Assembly (NCBI GenBank): GCA_963676865.2
Contig: CAXXSS010000004.1
Location: 62,001 to 126,000, forward strand
Direction of reading: 5' to 3'
Length of the DNA: 64,000 nucleotides
Source of the DNA: JAAYUD01 sp963676865
GTDB taxonomy: Bacteria > Bacteroidota > Bacteroidia > Bacteroidales > Bacteroidaceae
A model generated the notes under the pieces. The model was not told the origin of the DNA. It made no database searches and was given only the letters and a program-made list of their open reading frames with translations. Below, in pieces: positions 7,387 through 15,212 of the stretch. Position numbers and translations under genes: made by a program. Each line of letters starts with the position of its first letter. Within the stretch, counting starts at the first letter, position 1.

Positions 7387-9359
7387 AGATACATCATCTA
7401 ATATATGTGTTATTATTGTTCTGTTGTTTCGGAATGGTGGGATGCGAAGATATGCATGATGTGGGTGTGCCTTCGGATACAATGTCTGTCGTCCCCGATG
7501 GAGAAATGGCCGAGCTGTATGTGTTGAACGAAGGTTTGTTCAATTTGAATAATAGTACGTTGGCACGCTATTCGTACAAAGAAGGTTCATTGTCTACCAA
7601 TTATTTTAGTTCTATCAATAAAAGAGGACTGGGCGATACGGCCAATGATATGCAACTCTATGGAAGTAAACTCTATATCGTTGTCAATGTATCGAGTGAT
7701 GTAGAGGTCGTTGACTTTCCTACGGGCAAATCGCTTAAACAAATACCGCTACTTGCCGATAATGGTAGTTCGAGACAGCCTCGATATATCGCCTTTGCCA
7801 AAGGTTGTGCATACGTGTGCTCTTTTGACGGAACAGTTGCTAAAATAGACACTGTTTCGCTGAAAGTGGAGGATGTAGTCAAGGTAGGCCGTAATCCGGA
7901 CGGTATTTGCAGTGCCAATGGCAAACTCTATGTTTCCAACTCGGGCGGCCTTGATATGGGTGGAGTAGGGGTGGATCATACAGTCTCGGTGATAGATTTG
8001 ACTACATTTAAAGAGATAAAGAAAATTACCGTTGGTCCGGATCCCGGCAAAATAGTGGCTTCGGAGAATGGAGATGTATATGTGGTTACTCGTGGCGAAA
8101 ATATAAATAAAGGCGACTACTATCTGGCAGCTATCAACACGACGACTGACGAAGTAGAAAAAATATACGACGAGAAAGTGCTTAATTTTGTTTTGTGCGA
8201 TGATATTGCTTATATGTATCAGTACAATTATGCCACATCTTCCTCTTCGATCAAAGTGTTTAATTTGAAAACCGGTACAACGGTGCGCGACAAGTTTATT
8301 ACCGATGGCACTGTTGTCAAGACACCTTATGCTATCTCGGTGAATCCTTATACCGGCAATGTTTATATAGCCGATGCTTTCGACTATATGACTAGCGGTG
8401 ATTTGCTTTGTTTCAATCCACAGGGAATGTTGCAATTTCGAATTAAGAATATTGGTCTTAATCCCAATACTATTCTCTTTACCGATAAAGTGACGGCGGG
8501 GACGAATGGTTCTTCAAGTAGCGGTTTCGATTATGCTTATGCCGATACTGTATTTGAATATTGCCCCGCTCCATGTCAGTATATGAACACTTCGACTACT
8601 GCATACAAAGAGGGATATGCGATGGCCGACATTATTCGGGATGCTACGACAAGTATAAAGAAAGGATCTACGCTGACCTTGGGGGCTTTCGGTGGATATA
8701 TTGTAGTCGGTTTCAATCATACGGTTAAACATGTGCCTGGAAGTTATGATTTTAAGGTGTATGGAAATTCCAATCTTTCGATGTATGACACGAAGAACGG
8801 AAAGCCGGGAGGATCTGCCGAACCGGGTATTGTATGGGTATCACAAGATACGAATGGCAATGGGCTGCCAGATGATGAATGGTACGAATTGGCCGGTAGT
8901 GAATATGGCAAAAGTACGGAAACAAGAAATTATACTATAACTTATTATCGCCCTTCGCCAATGAATGGTGATGTGAAATGGACTGACAATAAAGGCAATT
9001 CCGGTTACGTCTATCGTAACGAGTTTCATACCCAAAGTTCATATTATCCAGCTTGGATGCCAGATGACATATCTTTTAGCGGCACTCGATTGGCTGATAA
9101 TGCTGTGAACGAAGGTCAAAACGGAACTCAGTATTGGGTCGGTTATTGTTACGACTGGGGATATGCCGACAATTATCCCAACTCGGCAGAACAGAGCCAA
9201 TTTAAAATAGATTGGGCCGTGGATGCTAAAGGTAATAAAGTGAACTTGAGTGGTATCGATTTTGTGAAGATAACTACTGCCGTGAATCAATCTTGCGGCT
9301 GGATGGGCGAAATATCCACGGAAGTACTAGGCGTGCAGGATTTACATTATACAAAATAA
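7383..9359 (+). CDS. BtuG-like surface lipoprotein with added C-terminal domain
   Basis: The N-terminus MKIHHLIYVLLLFCCFGMVGC is a lipoprotein signal with lipid on Cys21. The following EDMHD is acidic, like Bacteroides signals that send lipoproteins to the cell surface. Residues about 40-370 form a beta-propeller of the YncE/DUF5074 kind with repeated blades (RNPDGICSANGKLYVSNS, GPDPGKIVASENGDVYVVT, NPYTGNVYIADAFDY). In Bacteroides, BtuG proteins of this fold bind B12 very tightly at the surface and hand it to BtuB. Residues about 385-658 are a second beta-rich domain with a calcium-loop-like motif DTNGNGLPDDEW (near 488-499), not part of the propeller and annotated elsewhere only as a cell-surface protein. 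The gene starts inside the btuB stop codon. B12 binding is inferred from family and context. Confidence 0.85.
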   Translation: MKIHHLIYVLLLFCCFGMVGCEDMHDVGVPSDTMSVVPDGEMAELYVLNEGLFNLNNSTLARYSYKEGSLSTNYFSSINKRGLGDTANDMQLYGSKLYIVVNVSSDVEVVDFPTGKSLKQIPLLADNGSSRQPRYIAFAKGCAYVCSFDGTVAKIDTVSLKVEDVVKVGRNPDGICSANGKLYVSNSGGLDMGGVGVDHTVSVIDLTTFKEIKKITVGPDPGKIVASENGDVYVVTRGENINKGDYYLAAINTTTDEVEKIYDEKVLNFVLCDDIAYMYQYNYATSSSSIKVFNLKTGTTVRDKFITDGTVVKTPYAISVNPYTGNVYIADAFDYMTSGDLLCFNPQGMLQFRIKNIGLNPNTILFTDKVTAGTNGSSSSGFDYAYADTVFEYCPAPCQYMNTSTTAYKEGYAMADIIRDATTSIKKGSTLTLGAFGGYIVVGFNHTVKHVPGSYDFKVYGNSNLSMYDTKNGKPGGSAEPGIVWVSQDTNGNGLPDDEWYELAGSEYGKSTETRNYTITYYRPSPMNGDVKWTDNKGNSGYVYRNEFHTQSSYYPAWMPDDISFSGTRLADNAVNEGQNGTQYWVGYCYDWGYADNYPNSAEQSQFKIDWAVDAKGNKVNLSGIDFVKITTAVNQSCGWMGEISTEVLGVQDLHYTK

Positions 9360-9396
9360 AATTCATTTATAAATATCTTAATTAAAAACAGAAAAA

Positions 9397-10128
9397 ATGA
9401 AAAAGTTAAATTACTTATTTTTATTAATCTTTTTGACAGCTTTTGCTGCTTGTAGCAATGATGATGATAACAGTGTAAAGGCAAATTTAGAGAGCATGCC
9501 TGTTACGAACGGTTATTACACCAATACAGGTGGTACATTAAAAGGGTATTATTATTATTCAACTTTTCAAGATAATGACAAATTACTAACTTTTGATTAC
9601 TATTTGGGAAATTGGACCGGAGCAACTTTTGCCGGATTCACTTATACCAATTCTACCGATACGAAGACAGGCAATAGCTCTGCCGCTGTCAGTGGAAAGG
9701 GCAAAACTGGTGCGATGTATTTGGTGGCCTATCCTAGCAGTTATACTCCGACCCGCTTCAAAATAAATGATCCTTCTAAATATACTATTGATGGCTGCTG
9801 GATATCGAATAGTGTATATGCTTATAATTGTATGACAACCAATAATTATGCGCCTGCATCTAAATTCAAATCGGGGAGTTATTATAAAGTAACTGCTACA
9901 GGTTATACTGCAGACGGAACGACAAGTGTGGGTACTACTTCGATCTATTTGGCAAAGTATGCGAGCGATTCGGACACTCCATCTAAAGATTGGCAGTGGT
10001 TCAATCTAGGTGTATTGGCGAATGCTGTATATGTTCAGTTTGATGTTGATTCTAGTGATAAAGGAGATTACGGAGTGAATACTTCCACTTATTTCTGTCT
10101 GGATGGTATCACGCTTAATCAGAAATAA
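9397..10128 (+). CDS. DUF4465 surface lipoprotein, B12 operon
   Basis: A 243-residue lipoprotein: the signal MKKLNYLFLLIFLTAFAAC ends at lipidated Cys19, and the acidic SNDDDN that follows suits surface export in Bacteroides. The body shows DUF4465 features: NWTGATFAGFTYTNSTD near residue 68, SGKGKTGAMYLVAYP near 101, WISNSVYAYNCM near 134, and SIYLAKYASDSD with WQWFNLGVLANAVYVQFDVDSSD near the C-terminus. DUF4465 proteins often accompany btuB/btuG in Bacteroides B12 loci, and other lipoproteins of such loci (the BtuH group) have been shown to bind B12; whether this protein belongs to that group needs a search. It is third in the riboswitch-controlled operon, 37 bases after the BtuG-like gene and just before a strong terminator. 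Confidence 0.85.
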   Translation: MKKLNYLFLLIFLTAFAACSNDDDNSVKANLESMPVTNGYYTNTGGTLKGYYYYSTFQDNDKLLTFDYYLGNWTGATFAGFTYTNSTDTKTGNSSAAVSGKGKTGAMYLVAYPSSYTPTRFKINDPSKYTIDGCWISNSVYAYNCMTTNNYAPASKFKSGSYYKVTATGYTADGTTSVGTTSIYLAKYASDSDTPSKDWQWFNLGVLANAVYVQFDVDSSDKGDYGVNTSTYFCLDGITLNQK

Positions 10129-10142
10129 TTTTTGGCGCAGAT

Positions 10143-10190
10143 AAAATCCGCATCTATATTTGGATCATCCAAATACTGATGCGGATTTTT
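10143..10190 (+). terminator. Terminator of the B12 operon
   Basis: AAAATCCGCATC (10143-10154) pairs perfectly with GATGCGGATTTT (10179-10190). A second perfect pairing (TATTTGGAT/ATCCAAATA, 10157-10175) lies inside the loop, and T residues follow. This long hairpin closes the B12 operon 14 bases after the DUF4465 stop. Confidence 0.85.
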
Positions 10191-10315
10191 TGTTTTATAT
10201 AAAAGAGCTGGCATGTGGCCAAAGATGATTGTTGTATATTTAAGATGGAATTACCACTTTTAGTTAGTATATTAAAATAAAAGGACTAATTTTTGTTATT
10301 GCGCTCATGTTGCAT

Positions 10316-10323
10316 TATCTTTG
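10316..10323 (+). promoter_or_regulatory. Promoter of the CvfB-like gene
   Basis: TATCTTTG is an exact -7 box, with TTTTG at 10291-10295 as a -33 element, 20 bases apart. It places the transcript start near 10328 and supports ATG 10353 as the real start. Confidence 0.7.
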
Positions 10324-10352
10324 TTTGCTACAAATATAGAAAAAGCTCGTTT

Positions 10353-11198
10353 ATGAATATAAAATTAGGACGGTTCAATCAGTTGGAAGTGGTTAAGGAG
10401 GTAGACTTCGGAGTTTATCTCGATGGTGGTGATTCGGGTGAGATATTGCTACCGACTAGGTATGTGCCGGAAGAATGCAAACCGGGAGATCTGTTGAATG
10501 TATTTATATATCTCGATAATGAAGAAAGGCTAATAGCTACAACGCTCACACCATTGGCTCAGGTTGGGCAGTTTGCCTATTTGGAAGTAAATTGGGTGAA
10601 TCAGTTCGGAGCTTTTCTCGATTGGGGGCTTATGAAAGATTTGTTTGTGCCTTTTCGTGAGCAGAAAATGAAAATGCAAGTGGGCAGAAAATACATTGTT
10701 TATGTCTATATTGATGAGGAGAGTTATCGTATTGTAGCTACTGCCAAGGTGGATCGCTATTTGTCAGGAGAAATACCTGAATATGAACCGGGTGAAGAAG
10801 TAAATATCCTTATCTGGCAGAAAACGGATTTGGGCTTTAAGGCTATTATTGATAATAAATTCGGTGGATTGCTATATGACAGTGAAATATTCGCTCCGAT
10901 ATATACGGGTATGAAATTGACAGCCTTTGTCAAGCAAGTGCGGGAGGATGAGAAAATTGATTTGATGCTCCAGAAACCCGGATTTGAGAAAGTGGATAGC
11001 TTTGCTGAAGAATTGCTTCAGTATATTGAGGAACATGGTGGAACGATTGAATATACTGATAAAAGTGACGCCAATGAAATCTATGATGTATTTGGAGTAA
11101 GTAAGAAAACTTTTAAAAAGGGGATAGGTGAGCTTTATAAAAGGCGTCTTGTAGTACTTGGAGAAAAGAGTATTTCATTGGTTAAATCCCCCAGATAA
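10353..11198 (+). CDS. CvfB/YitL-family S1-domain RNA-binding protein
   Basis: A 281-residue cytoplasmic protein of the CvfB family, made of S1-like OB folds followed by a winged helix; S. aureus CvfB binds RNA and affects virulence genes. S1-like units are seen at about 1-65 (RFNQLEVVKEVDFGVYLDGG), 68-140 (QFAYLEVNWVNQFGAFLDWG with VGRKYIVYVYID) and 145-215 (GEEVNILIWQKTDLGFKAII). The winged helix spans about 225-281 (YDVFGVSKKTFKKGIGELYKRR). The frame extends further upstream, but the TATCTTTG box at 10316 would lie inside that extension, so ATG 10353 (MNIKLGRF) is chosen. Monocistronic by context; target RNAs are unknown. Confidence 0.85.
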   Translation: MNIKLGRFNQLEVVKEVDFGVYLDGGDSGEILLPTRYVPEECKPGDLLNVFIYLDNEERLIATTLTPLAQVGQFAYLEVNWVNQFGAFLDWGLMKDLFVPFREQKMKMQVGRKYIVYVYIDEESYRIVATAKVDRYLSGEIPEYEPGEEVNILIWQKTDLGFKAIIDNKFGGLLYDSEIFAPIYTGMKLTAFVKQVREDEKIDLMLQKPGFEKVDSFAEELLQYIEEHGGTIEYTDKSDANEIYDVFGVSKKTFKKGIGELYKRRLVVLGEKSISLVKSPR

Positions 11199-11257
11199 TT
11201 AGGGGAAATCCTATCTATAAAGAGAGAAAACAATAGTGTAGGGTGATTTTCTTCTTT

Positions 11258-11265
11258 TATCTTTG
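11258..11265 (+). promoter_or_regulatory. Promoter -7 box for the Asn-rich protein
   Basis: TATCTTTG, an exact TAnnTTTG match, 51 bases before the chosen ATG at 11317. Confidence 0.65.
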
Positions 11266-11316
11266 TTGCAATAAAAAGATAAAGTGTATTATACTAACCC
11301 TAAAAAAACAACGATT

Positions 11317-12561
11317 ATGAAACGAATATTCATCACACTCTTAGCATTGATGGCGATGGCCGGTGCTAGCGCAATGACGGAAAGTAGAGTACGCACTGAA
11401 ACATTATTTCTGACAGATAAAATGTCGTATGAATTGAGATTAAGCAGCTCTCAATATAATGATGTTTATGAAATCAATTATGATTTTATGAGTGCCGTCT
11501 GCAATATTATGGACGATGTCGTTTATGGTGAAAGCTGGGCGCTTAATGATTATTATGAAGCTCTTGATATACGTAATGACGATTTGAGATGGGTGTTGAG
11601 CGCTTCGCAATATCGTCGTTTTCTTGGAGCAGAATATTTCTGTCGCCCTGTTTACCAAACAAATGCTGGTTGGGGCTTGAGAATTTATATCACCTATACC
11701 AATCCGAGTGTATACTATTGCCGTTGGCCTAGTGCATATACGACTTACTTTGGTGGACACTATCGTGGCGGCTTCGATGATACAAGTTACTATCGCTATA
11801 GATATTCTCGTGTTTCACATTATAATAGACCTTTCCGTATGAACGGTGATGGTTATCGTTATAATACTTATGTAAATAGAGATTTTCAAAGATCTGGAGA
11901 TAACCGCTATTATAATAATCGTAACAGTAACCCGGGCTTTCATATAGGAAATGGTAATTCCGGTAATAATAATAACCGCGGTAATAGGTCTGATAATAAC
12001 AATAGATATTATGACAACAATAGTGTCAATAATAGGGGCAATGTAAACAATAACATAAATATAAATAATACTAACGTCAATACTAATCGCAATTATAATA
12101 GGAATAATAGTGGCGGTTACGATAGAAACATCGATAATAATTCATCTCATGGTAAGAACGTTGACGTCAATACCAATAATACCAATACCAACGTCAATAA
12201 TACCAACGTCAATACTAATCGCAATTATAATAGAAATAATGGTGGCGGTTACGATAGAAATATCGATAATAATTCTTCTCGTGGTAAGAATGTTGACATC
12301 AATACCAATAATACCAATACTAACGTCAATAATACTAATGTCAATACTAATCGCACTTATAATAGAAATAATGGTGTAAGTTCCGATAAAAATGTTGATA
12401 ATAATTCGTCACGAAATAAGAATGTCGACGTCAATAAAAACAGTAACGGTAATAGTAGCAGAAGAAATTATGATCGCCCTGTACCCGCATCTTCTACTAA
12501 CAAAGTGATAACGACTCCTACTACTCCAGCTAAAAATACAGAAAAGCATTCTAGAAGGTAA
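11317..12561 (+). CDS. Secreted Asn-rich repeat protein, unknown function
   Basis: Not recognised as a named family. From ATG 11317 the product has 414 residues, beginning with a signal peptide (MKRIFITLLALMAMAGASA). Residues about 25-140 form a compact domain (TDKMSYELRLSSSQYNDVYEINYDF, RWVLSASQYRRFLGAEYF), followed by a Tyr/Arg/Gly-rich stretch (VYYCRWPSAYTTYFGG, YYRYRYSR). From about residue 195 to the end the chain is dominated by Asn, with Arg, Tyr and Ser: a disordered, basic tail containing a 44-residue repeat of the type NTNVNTNRNYNRNN plus GYDRNIDNN, present almost three times. Such a tail could bind cell-wall or surface polymers, but nothing in the sequence proves it. It has its own TATCTTTG promoter and ends at a strong terminator shared with the convergent glutamine synthetase gene. 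Confidence 0.75.
   Translation: MKRIFITLLALMAMAGASAMTESRVRTETLFLTDKMSYELRLSSSQYNDVYEINYDFMSAVCNIMDDVVYGESWALNDYYEALDIRNDDLRWVLSASQYRRFLGAEYFCRPVYQTNAGWGLRIYITYTNPSVYYCRWPSAYTTYFGGHYRGGFDDTSYYRYRYSRVSHYNRPFRMNGDGYRYNTYVNRDFQRSGDNRYYNNRNSNPGFHIGNGNSGNNNNRGNRSDNNNRYYDNNSVNNRGNVNNNININNTNVNTNRNYNRNNSGGYDRNIDNNSSHGKNVDVNTNNTNTNVNNTNVNTNRNYNRNNGGGYDRNIDNNSSRGKNVDINTNNTNTNVNNTNVNTNRTYNRNNGVSSDKNVDNNSSRNKNVDVNKNSNGNSSRRNYDRPVPASSTNKVITTPTTPAKNTEKHSRR
12051..12430 (+). repeat. 132-bp in-frame tandem repeat, about 2.7 copies
   Basis: The segment AACGTCAATACTAATCGC recurs at 12073 and 12205 and, with one change, at 12337: two steps of exactly 132 bases (44 codons). The first two units are nearly identical; the third decays after its first half. 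Slippage or recombination between units would change tail length without breaking the frame. Confidence 0.9.
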
Positions 12562-12589
12562 TATCTGGAAACAAATAGCTTAAGTAAAT

Positions 12590-12620
12590 AGCCCCATACA
12601 ATATGATATTGTATGGGGCT
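12590..12620. terminator. Bidirectional terminator between convergent genes
   Basis: AGCCCCATACAATAT (12590-12604) and its perfect complement ATATTGTATGGGGCT (12606-12620) flank a single base, a 15-bp inverted repeat. It lies between the stop of the plus-strand Asn-rich gene and the stop of the minus-strand glutamine synthetase, so it probably ends both transcripts. Confidence 0.8.
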
Positions 12621-12654
12621 TGTTGGTTGTGTAAGTTATCAATGAAAACCAATT

Positions 12655-14163
12655 TTATCCGCAATGAAAATAGCGGGTAACTAATGTTTGCACTTCGTCT
12701 GGATTGTGTTCGATGTCTTCGCGAAGCGAAGAGTCGTTGTAAGATTTCAGATCTTTAATGATACCGTCTATCATTGAGGGACTAAACACTCCATATTTTT
12801 CGAAAACGGTGCGTTGTCTTTCCAAACATCTTGCCGAAGCATAGCAACTATCGGGTAATTGAGCTAATGTCTTCAATTTTGCTTCGTTTGCTTTTTCGTG
12901 GATATTGACGTTTACGTATGTCTTTGTTGCAATTTCGAGTGCGTCAGGTAATTCAAAACCGTGGCGGCAAGCAACGCACAGTCCTGCGAGTAGTTGGTAG
13001 AGATCTGCCGAACCATCAGGCGAACGCATTTCAACTGTTTGTTTTTGAGTCGTATCTATGTCACTACTATTTTCGAGCGGATTGGCCATTCTGCACATGT
13101 CCATTTTTGATGACCAGCCTAATGGGACGCGCACTAAAACCGATCGGTTACGGTCGCCCCAACATACGTTAGTCGGAGCCTCTTGGTGTGGAACTAAACG
13201 AAAGTAAGATGTGGGGTTTTTGTTGCCGAATGCAGTAATCGATTCTGCCAGCTCCATCATGCCGGCTATTGCTGTGCGGGCGGTATCTGATAGTTTGTCA
13301 TTCTCGAGCATCTGATTTTTCCCATCTTTCATTATTCTCATGTGAATGTGCAAGCCGGAACCTGCTTTGCCTGTTGTAATTTTAGGAGCGAATGTAATAT
13401 CGTATCCCATTTGGTTGGCTAGATTGCGAATGACCCATTTGGCAAGCATCAATTGGTCTGCAGCTTCTTCTACTCGTACCGGAAGAAATTCTATTTCATT
13501 CTGTTCGTATACCAATCCGTTGAGAGTGAAATTGCCTACTTCGGAATGACCATATTTAATTTGTCCTCCCGTTAGGGCGATATATGACATGCATCGTATA
13601 CGGAATTCATTTGTTTTGGCATATGGAGCAGATTCGTGATATCCATGTTGGTCGGTTGCAGGGAAGAAATGAGTATCGGGAGCAATAACGTAATATTCCA
13701 GTTCGCCCATCGCATGAAATTCCATACCTGTAACTTCGGTAAATGCTTTACTTGCTTTAGCCAGTGTATGTTCAGGAGCACTTTCAAGTGGCATTCCATC
13801 CTTATTAAAGAACGAGCAAAGCATGGATAATGTTGGTAGTGCGGCAAACGGATCTATAAAAGCACTGCTGAATCGTGGTATGACATACAAATCGCTGCTG
13901 CTTGCTTCGATAAACGGAAACAGGCTTGAGCCATCTACACGTTCTCCACACGTGAGAATTGTTTCGAGATATGCGAGGTTGGTTATGGCAAAGTTTAATG
14001 TTTTGAGTCTGCCGTCTCCACCCGGGTACATGAAATTGACCATTTCAATATTATTGGCCTGTATAAAGGATATAATGTCGGTCTTAGTAAATTCATTTAC
14101 TGGCTTTTGAAGAAATGCTACTACTTTATTGGCATTAAGTTCTAATTCTTTGTTCATGGTCAT
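12655..14163 (-). CDS. Glutamine synthetase family protein
   Basis: A 502-residue enzyme of the glutamine synthetase fold, which joins ammonia to glutamate using ATP. Key motifs are present: the N-terminal beta-grasp domain (about 35-130, with NFMYPGGDGRLKTLNF), the metal-binding GELEYYV near 152, HSEVGNFTLNGLVYEQNEIEF near 215, the ATP/metal loop GKAGSGLHIHM near 273, NRSVLVRVP near 345 and EMRSPDGSADLYQ near 385. The length fits the dodecameric type I-like group rather than the ~700-residue GSIII common in Bacteroides, so this is probably a second enzyme or a relative acting on another amine. ATG 14163 gives MTMNKEL; the ATG two codons later is also possible. A minus-strand TATCTTTG box (14209-14216) lies upstream. 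Confidence 0.88.
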   Translation of the reverse strand: MTMNKELELNANKVVAFLQKPVNEFTKTDIISFIQANNIEMVNFMYPGGDGRLKTLNFAITNLAYLETILTCGERVDGSSLFPFIEASSSDLYVIPRFSSAFIDPFAALPTLSMLCSFFNKDGMPLESAPEHTLAKASKAFTEVTGMEFHAMGELEYYVIAPDTHFFPATDQHGYHESAPYAKTNEFRIRCMSYIALTGGQIKYGHSEVGNFTLNGLVYEQNEIEFLPVRVEEAADQLMLAKWVIRNLANQMGYDITFAPKITTGKAGSGLHIHMRIMKDGKNQMLENDKLSDTARTAIAGMMELAESITAFGNKNPTSYFRLVPHQEAPTNVCWGDRNRSVLVRVPLGWSSKMDMCRMANPLENSSDIDTTQKQTVEMRSPDGSADLYQLLAGLCVACRHGFELPDALEIATKTYVNVNIHEKANEAKLKTLAQLPDSCYASARCLERQRTVFEKYGVFSPSMIDGIIKDLKSYNDSSLREDIEHNPDEVQTLVTRYFHCG

Positions 14164-14208
14164 GTTGTTTTTCGTAATTATTCTATGGTTAATGTTATTC
14201 TATGCTCG

Positions 14209-14216
14209 CAAAGATA
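14209..14216 (-). promoter_or_regulatory. Promoter -7 box of the glutamine synthetase gene
   Basis: The minus strand reads TATCTTTG, an exact TAnnTTTG match, giving a leader of about 40 bases. Confidence 0.65.
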
Positions 14217-14565
14217 ATGAAATGTTATTGATTTGCAATTATTATTCAATAATAATTTTGTAAGGTTTATATGACTATAATACTTATAGATTGTTCCATT
14301 CGCTTGACAAAATGAAAGTAAATAACTTGTTTTATTAGTAATATTGATTTTTGATTCAGAAAAGGAATAATCATATCATTATCAATATTGGAATTTCAGA
14401 TACTATTAGATTAGTATGATATGGTATCGTTATTGCTTAAAAAATAATATTGAAAAAGTAATATATTGAGGCTTTATAGGGCTAGTTTATGCATAAAGTA
14501 AATATAAAAAGGTATTTGTAACTAAAATATTTTATTATTTTATTGTTATATTATAAAATAGTCTT

Positions 14566-14573
14566 TATATTTG
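14566..14573 (+). promoter_or_regulatory. Former susC promoter -7 box
   Basis: TATATTTG matches TAnnTTTG, 67 bases before the remnant susC ATG. After the deletion at about 14.82 kb this promoter is the only one visible for the downstream epimerase gene. Confidence 0.6.
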
Positions 14574-14639
14574 TGGGATTATTAAAGCAATTGTGAATTA
14601 TATTATAGTATTAACGTCAATCTTAATTTGTAGAAGTCT

Positions 14640-14888
14640 ATGACAAACTTTAATGCATTTAAAAGACCTACACTATTTAAGAAAATTTTTGCGCTCACAT
14701 TGCTAGCTTTGTTAATCTCGGTTGGTACGTATGCGCAAAGTTTTATTAAGGGAGTGGTAAGAGACACTCAGGGAAGTCCTCTTCCCGGTGTCAGTGTGTT
14801 GATTAAAGGTTCCACTATGAATGAAGGTGCAAAGCTTTTATCCCCAATGGGCAAATGCCGATTATGCAAAATATGGCTTTGCCAATAA
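14640..14888 (+). pseudogene. susC remnant: signal peptide plus start of regulatory domain
   Basis: Residues 1-33 (MTNFNAFKRPTLFKKIFALTLL...) are a signal peptide, and residues 34-59 (SFIKGVVRDTQGSPLPGVSV, then LIKGST) are the start of the carboxypeptidase-D-like domain that opens SusC receptors. A SusC should run for about 1,000 residues; here the homology stops after KGST and the frame ends 23 codons later at 14888 in unrelated sequence. This is the 5' end of a TonB-dependent sugar receptor cut by a deletion. The transcript start and secretion signal are preserved, but the product is only 82 residues. Confidence 0.85.
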
Positions 14889-15204
14889 GCTTGATTTCCT
14901 TTTGTTGGGAGCATACGCATCGACAGACGCAGTATATGGAACTACCGAATGGACAATGCAAGGCTTTTGTAAGTTGGCAAAAGATGTATTGAAAGGAGAT
15001 GTCAAATTTGCCGGTGGTCCGGATGTGGGTAATGCTACAGGATTCGAAAAGGGCGGACAAGAAACTGCTGTGACAAACAGCGTTGATGCATGTATTAACG
15101 CCGGAGATGGTTATTTCGTTTTCGATATGGTTCACGTACGCCAATTTAATTATTGGAATGCACTTAAAATAGGTATCGATAAATATTTGAATACAATTAA
15201 ATAA
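14821..15204 (+). pseudogene. C-terminal fragment of a probable glycoside-hydrolase-like TIM-barrel protein
   Basis: A 127-codon frame begins inside the susC remnant in another phase and encodes FYPQWANADYAKYGFANKLD, GAYASTDAVYG, GFCKLAKDVLKGDVKFAGG and ACINAGDGYFVFDMVHVRQFNYW. The ending (a segment of the type DGYFVFDMVH followed by a short helix) resembles the C-terminus of GHL10/alpha-amylase-like TIM-barrel proteins of Bacteroides, but the family call is tentative. There is no signal peptide or catalytic half, so it is a 3' remnant. It stops 8 bases before the epimerase gene, so the two were once neighbours in an operon. The junction with susC lies at about 14816-14830. Confidence 0.65.
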
Positions 15205-15212
15205 TATTAAAG

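Larger units (their letters stand above)
14164..14639. other. Intergenic region between divergent glnA-like and susC remnant
   Basis: AT-rich stretch of 476 bases with no gene. It contains the minus-strand TATCTTTG box of the glutamine synthetase gene (14209-14216) and a plus-strand TATATTTG box (14566-14573) about 67 bases before the susC remnant. Nothing else is recognised. Confidence 0.6.

Noticed and set aside
7749..8435. 228-codon minus-strand frame inside the BtuG-like gene
   Set aside because: Fully antisense to a clear propeller gene, no domain, rich in Ile/His/Tyr as in other shadows.
5377..10128. Siderophore/heme uptake considered for the receptor operon
   Set aside because: The upstream aptamer has the diagnostic cobalamin GCCACTG and GGGAAGGCG elements, and the next gene is a BtuG-like propeller.
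12110..12379. Plus-strand 89-codon frame within the Asn-rich repeat
   Set aside because: Second-phase reading of the tandem repeat; its Ile/Pro repeats simply mirror AAT/ACC triplets.
12051..12430. Repeat array considered as CRISPR
   Set aside because: Units are directly adjacent without spacers, in frame with a secreted protein, and longer than CRISPR repeats.
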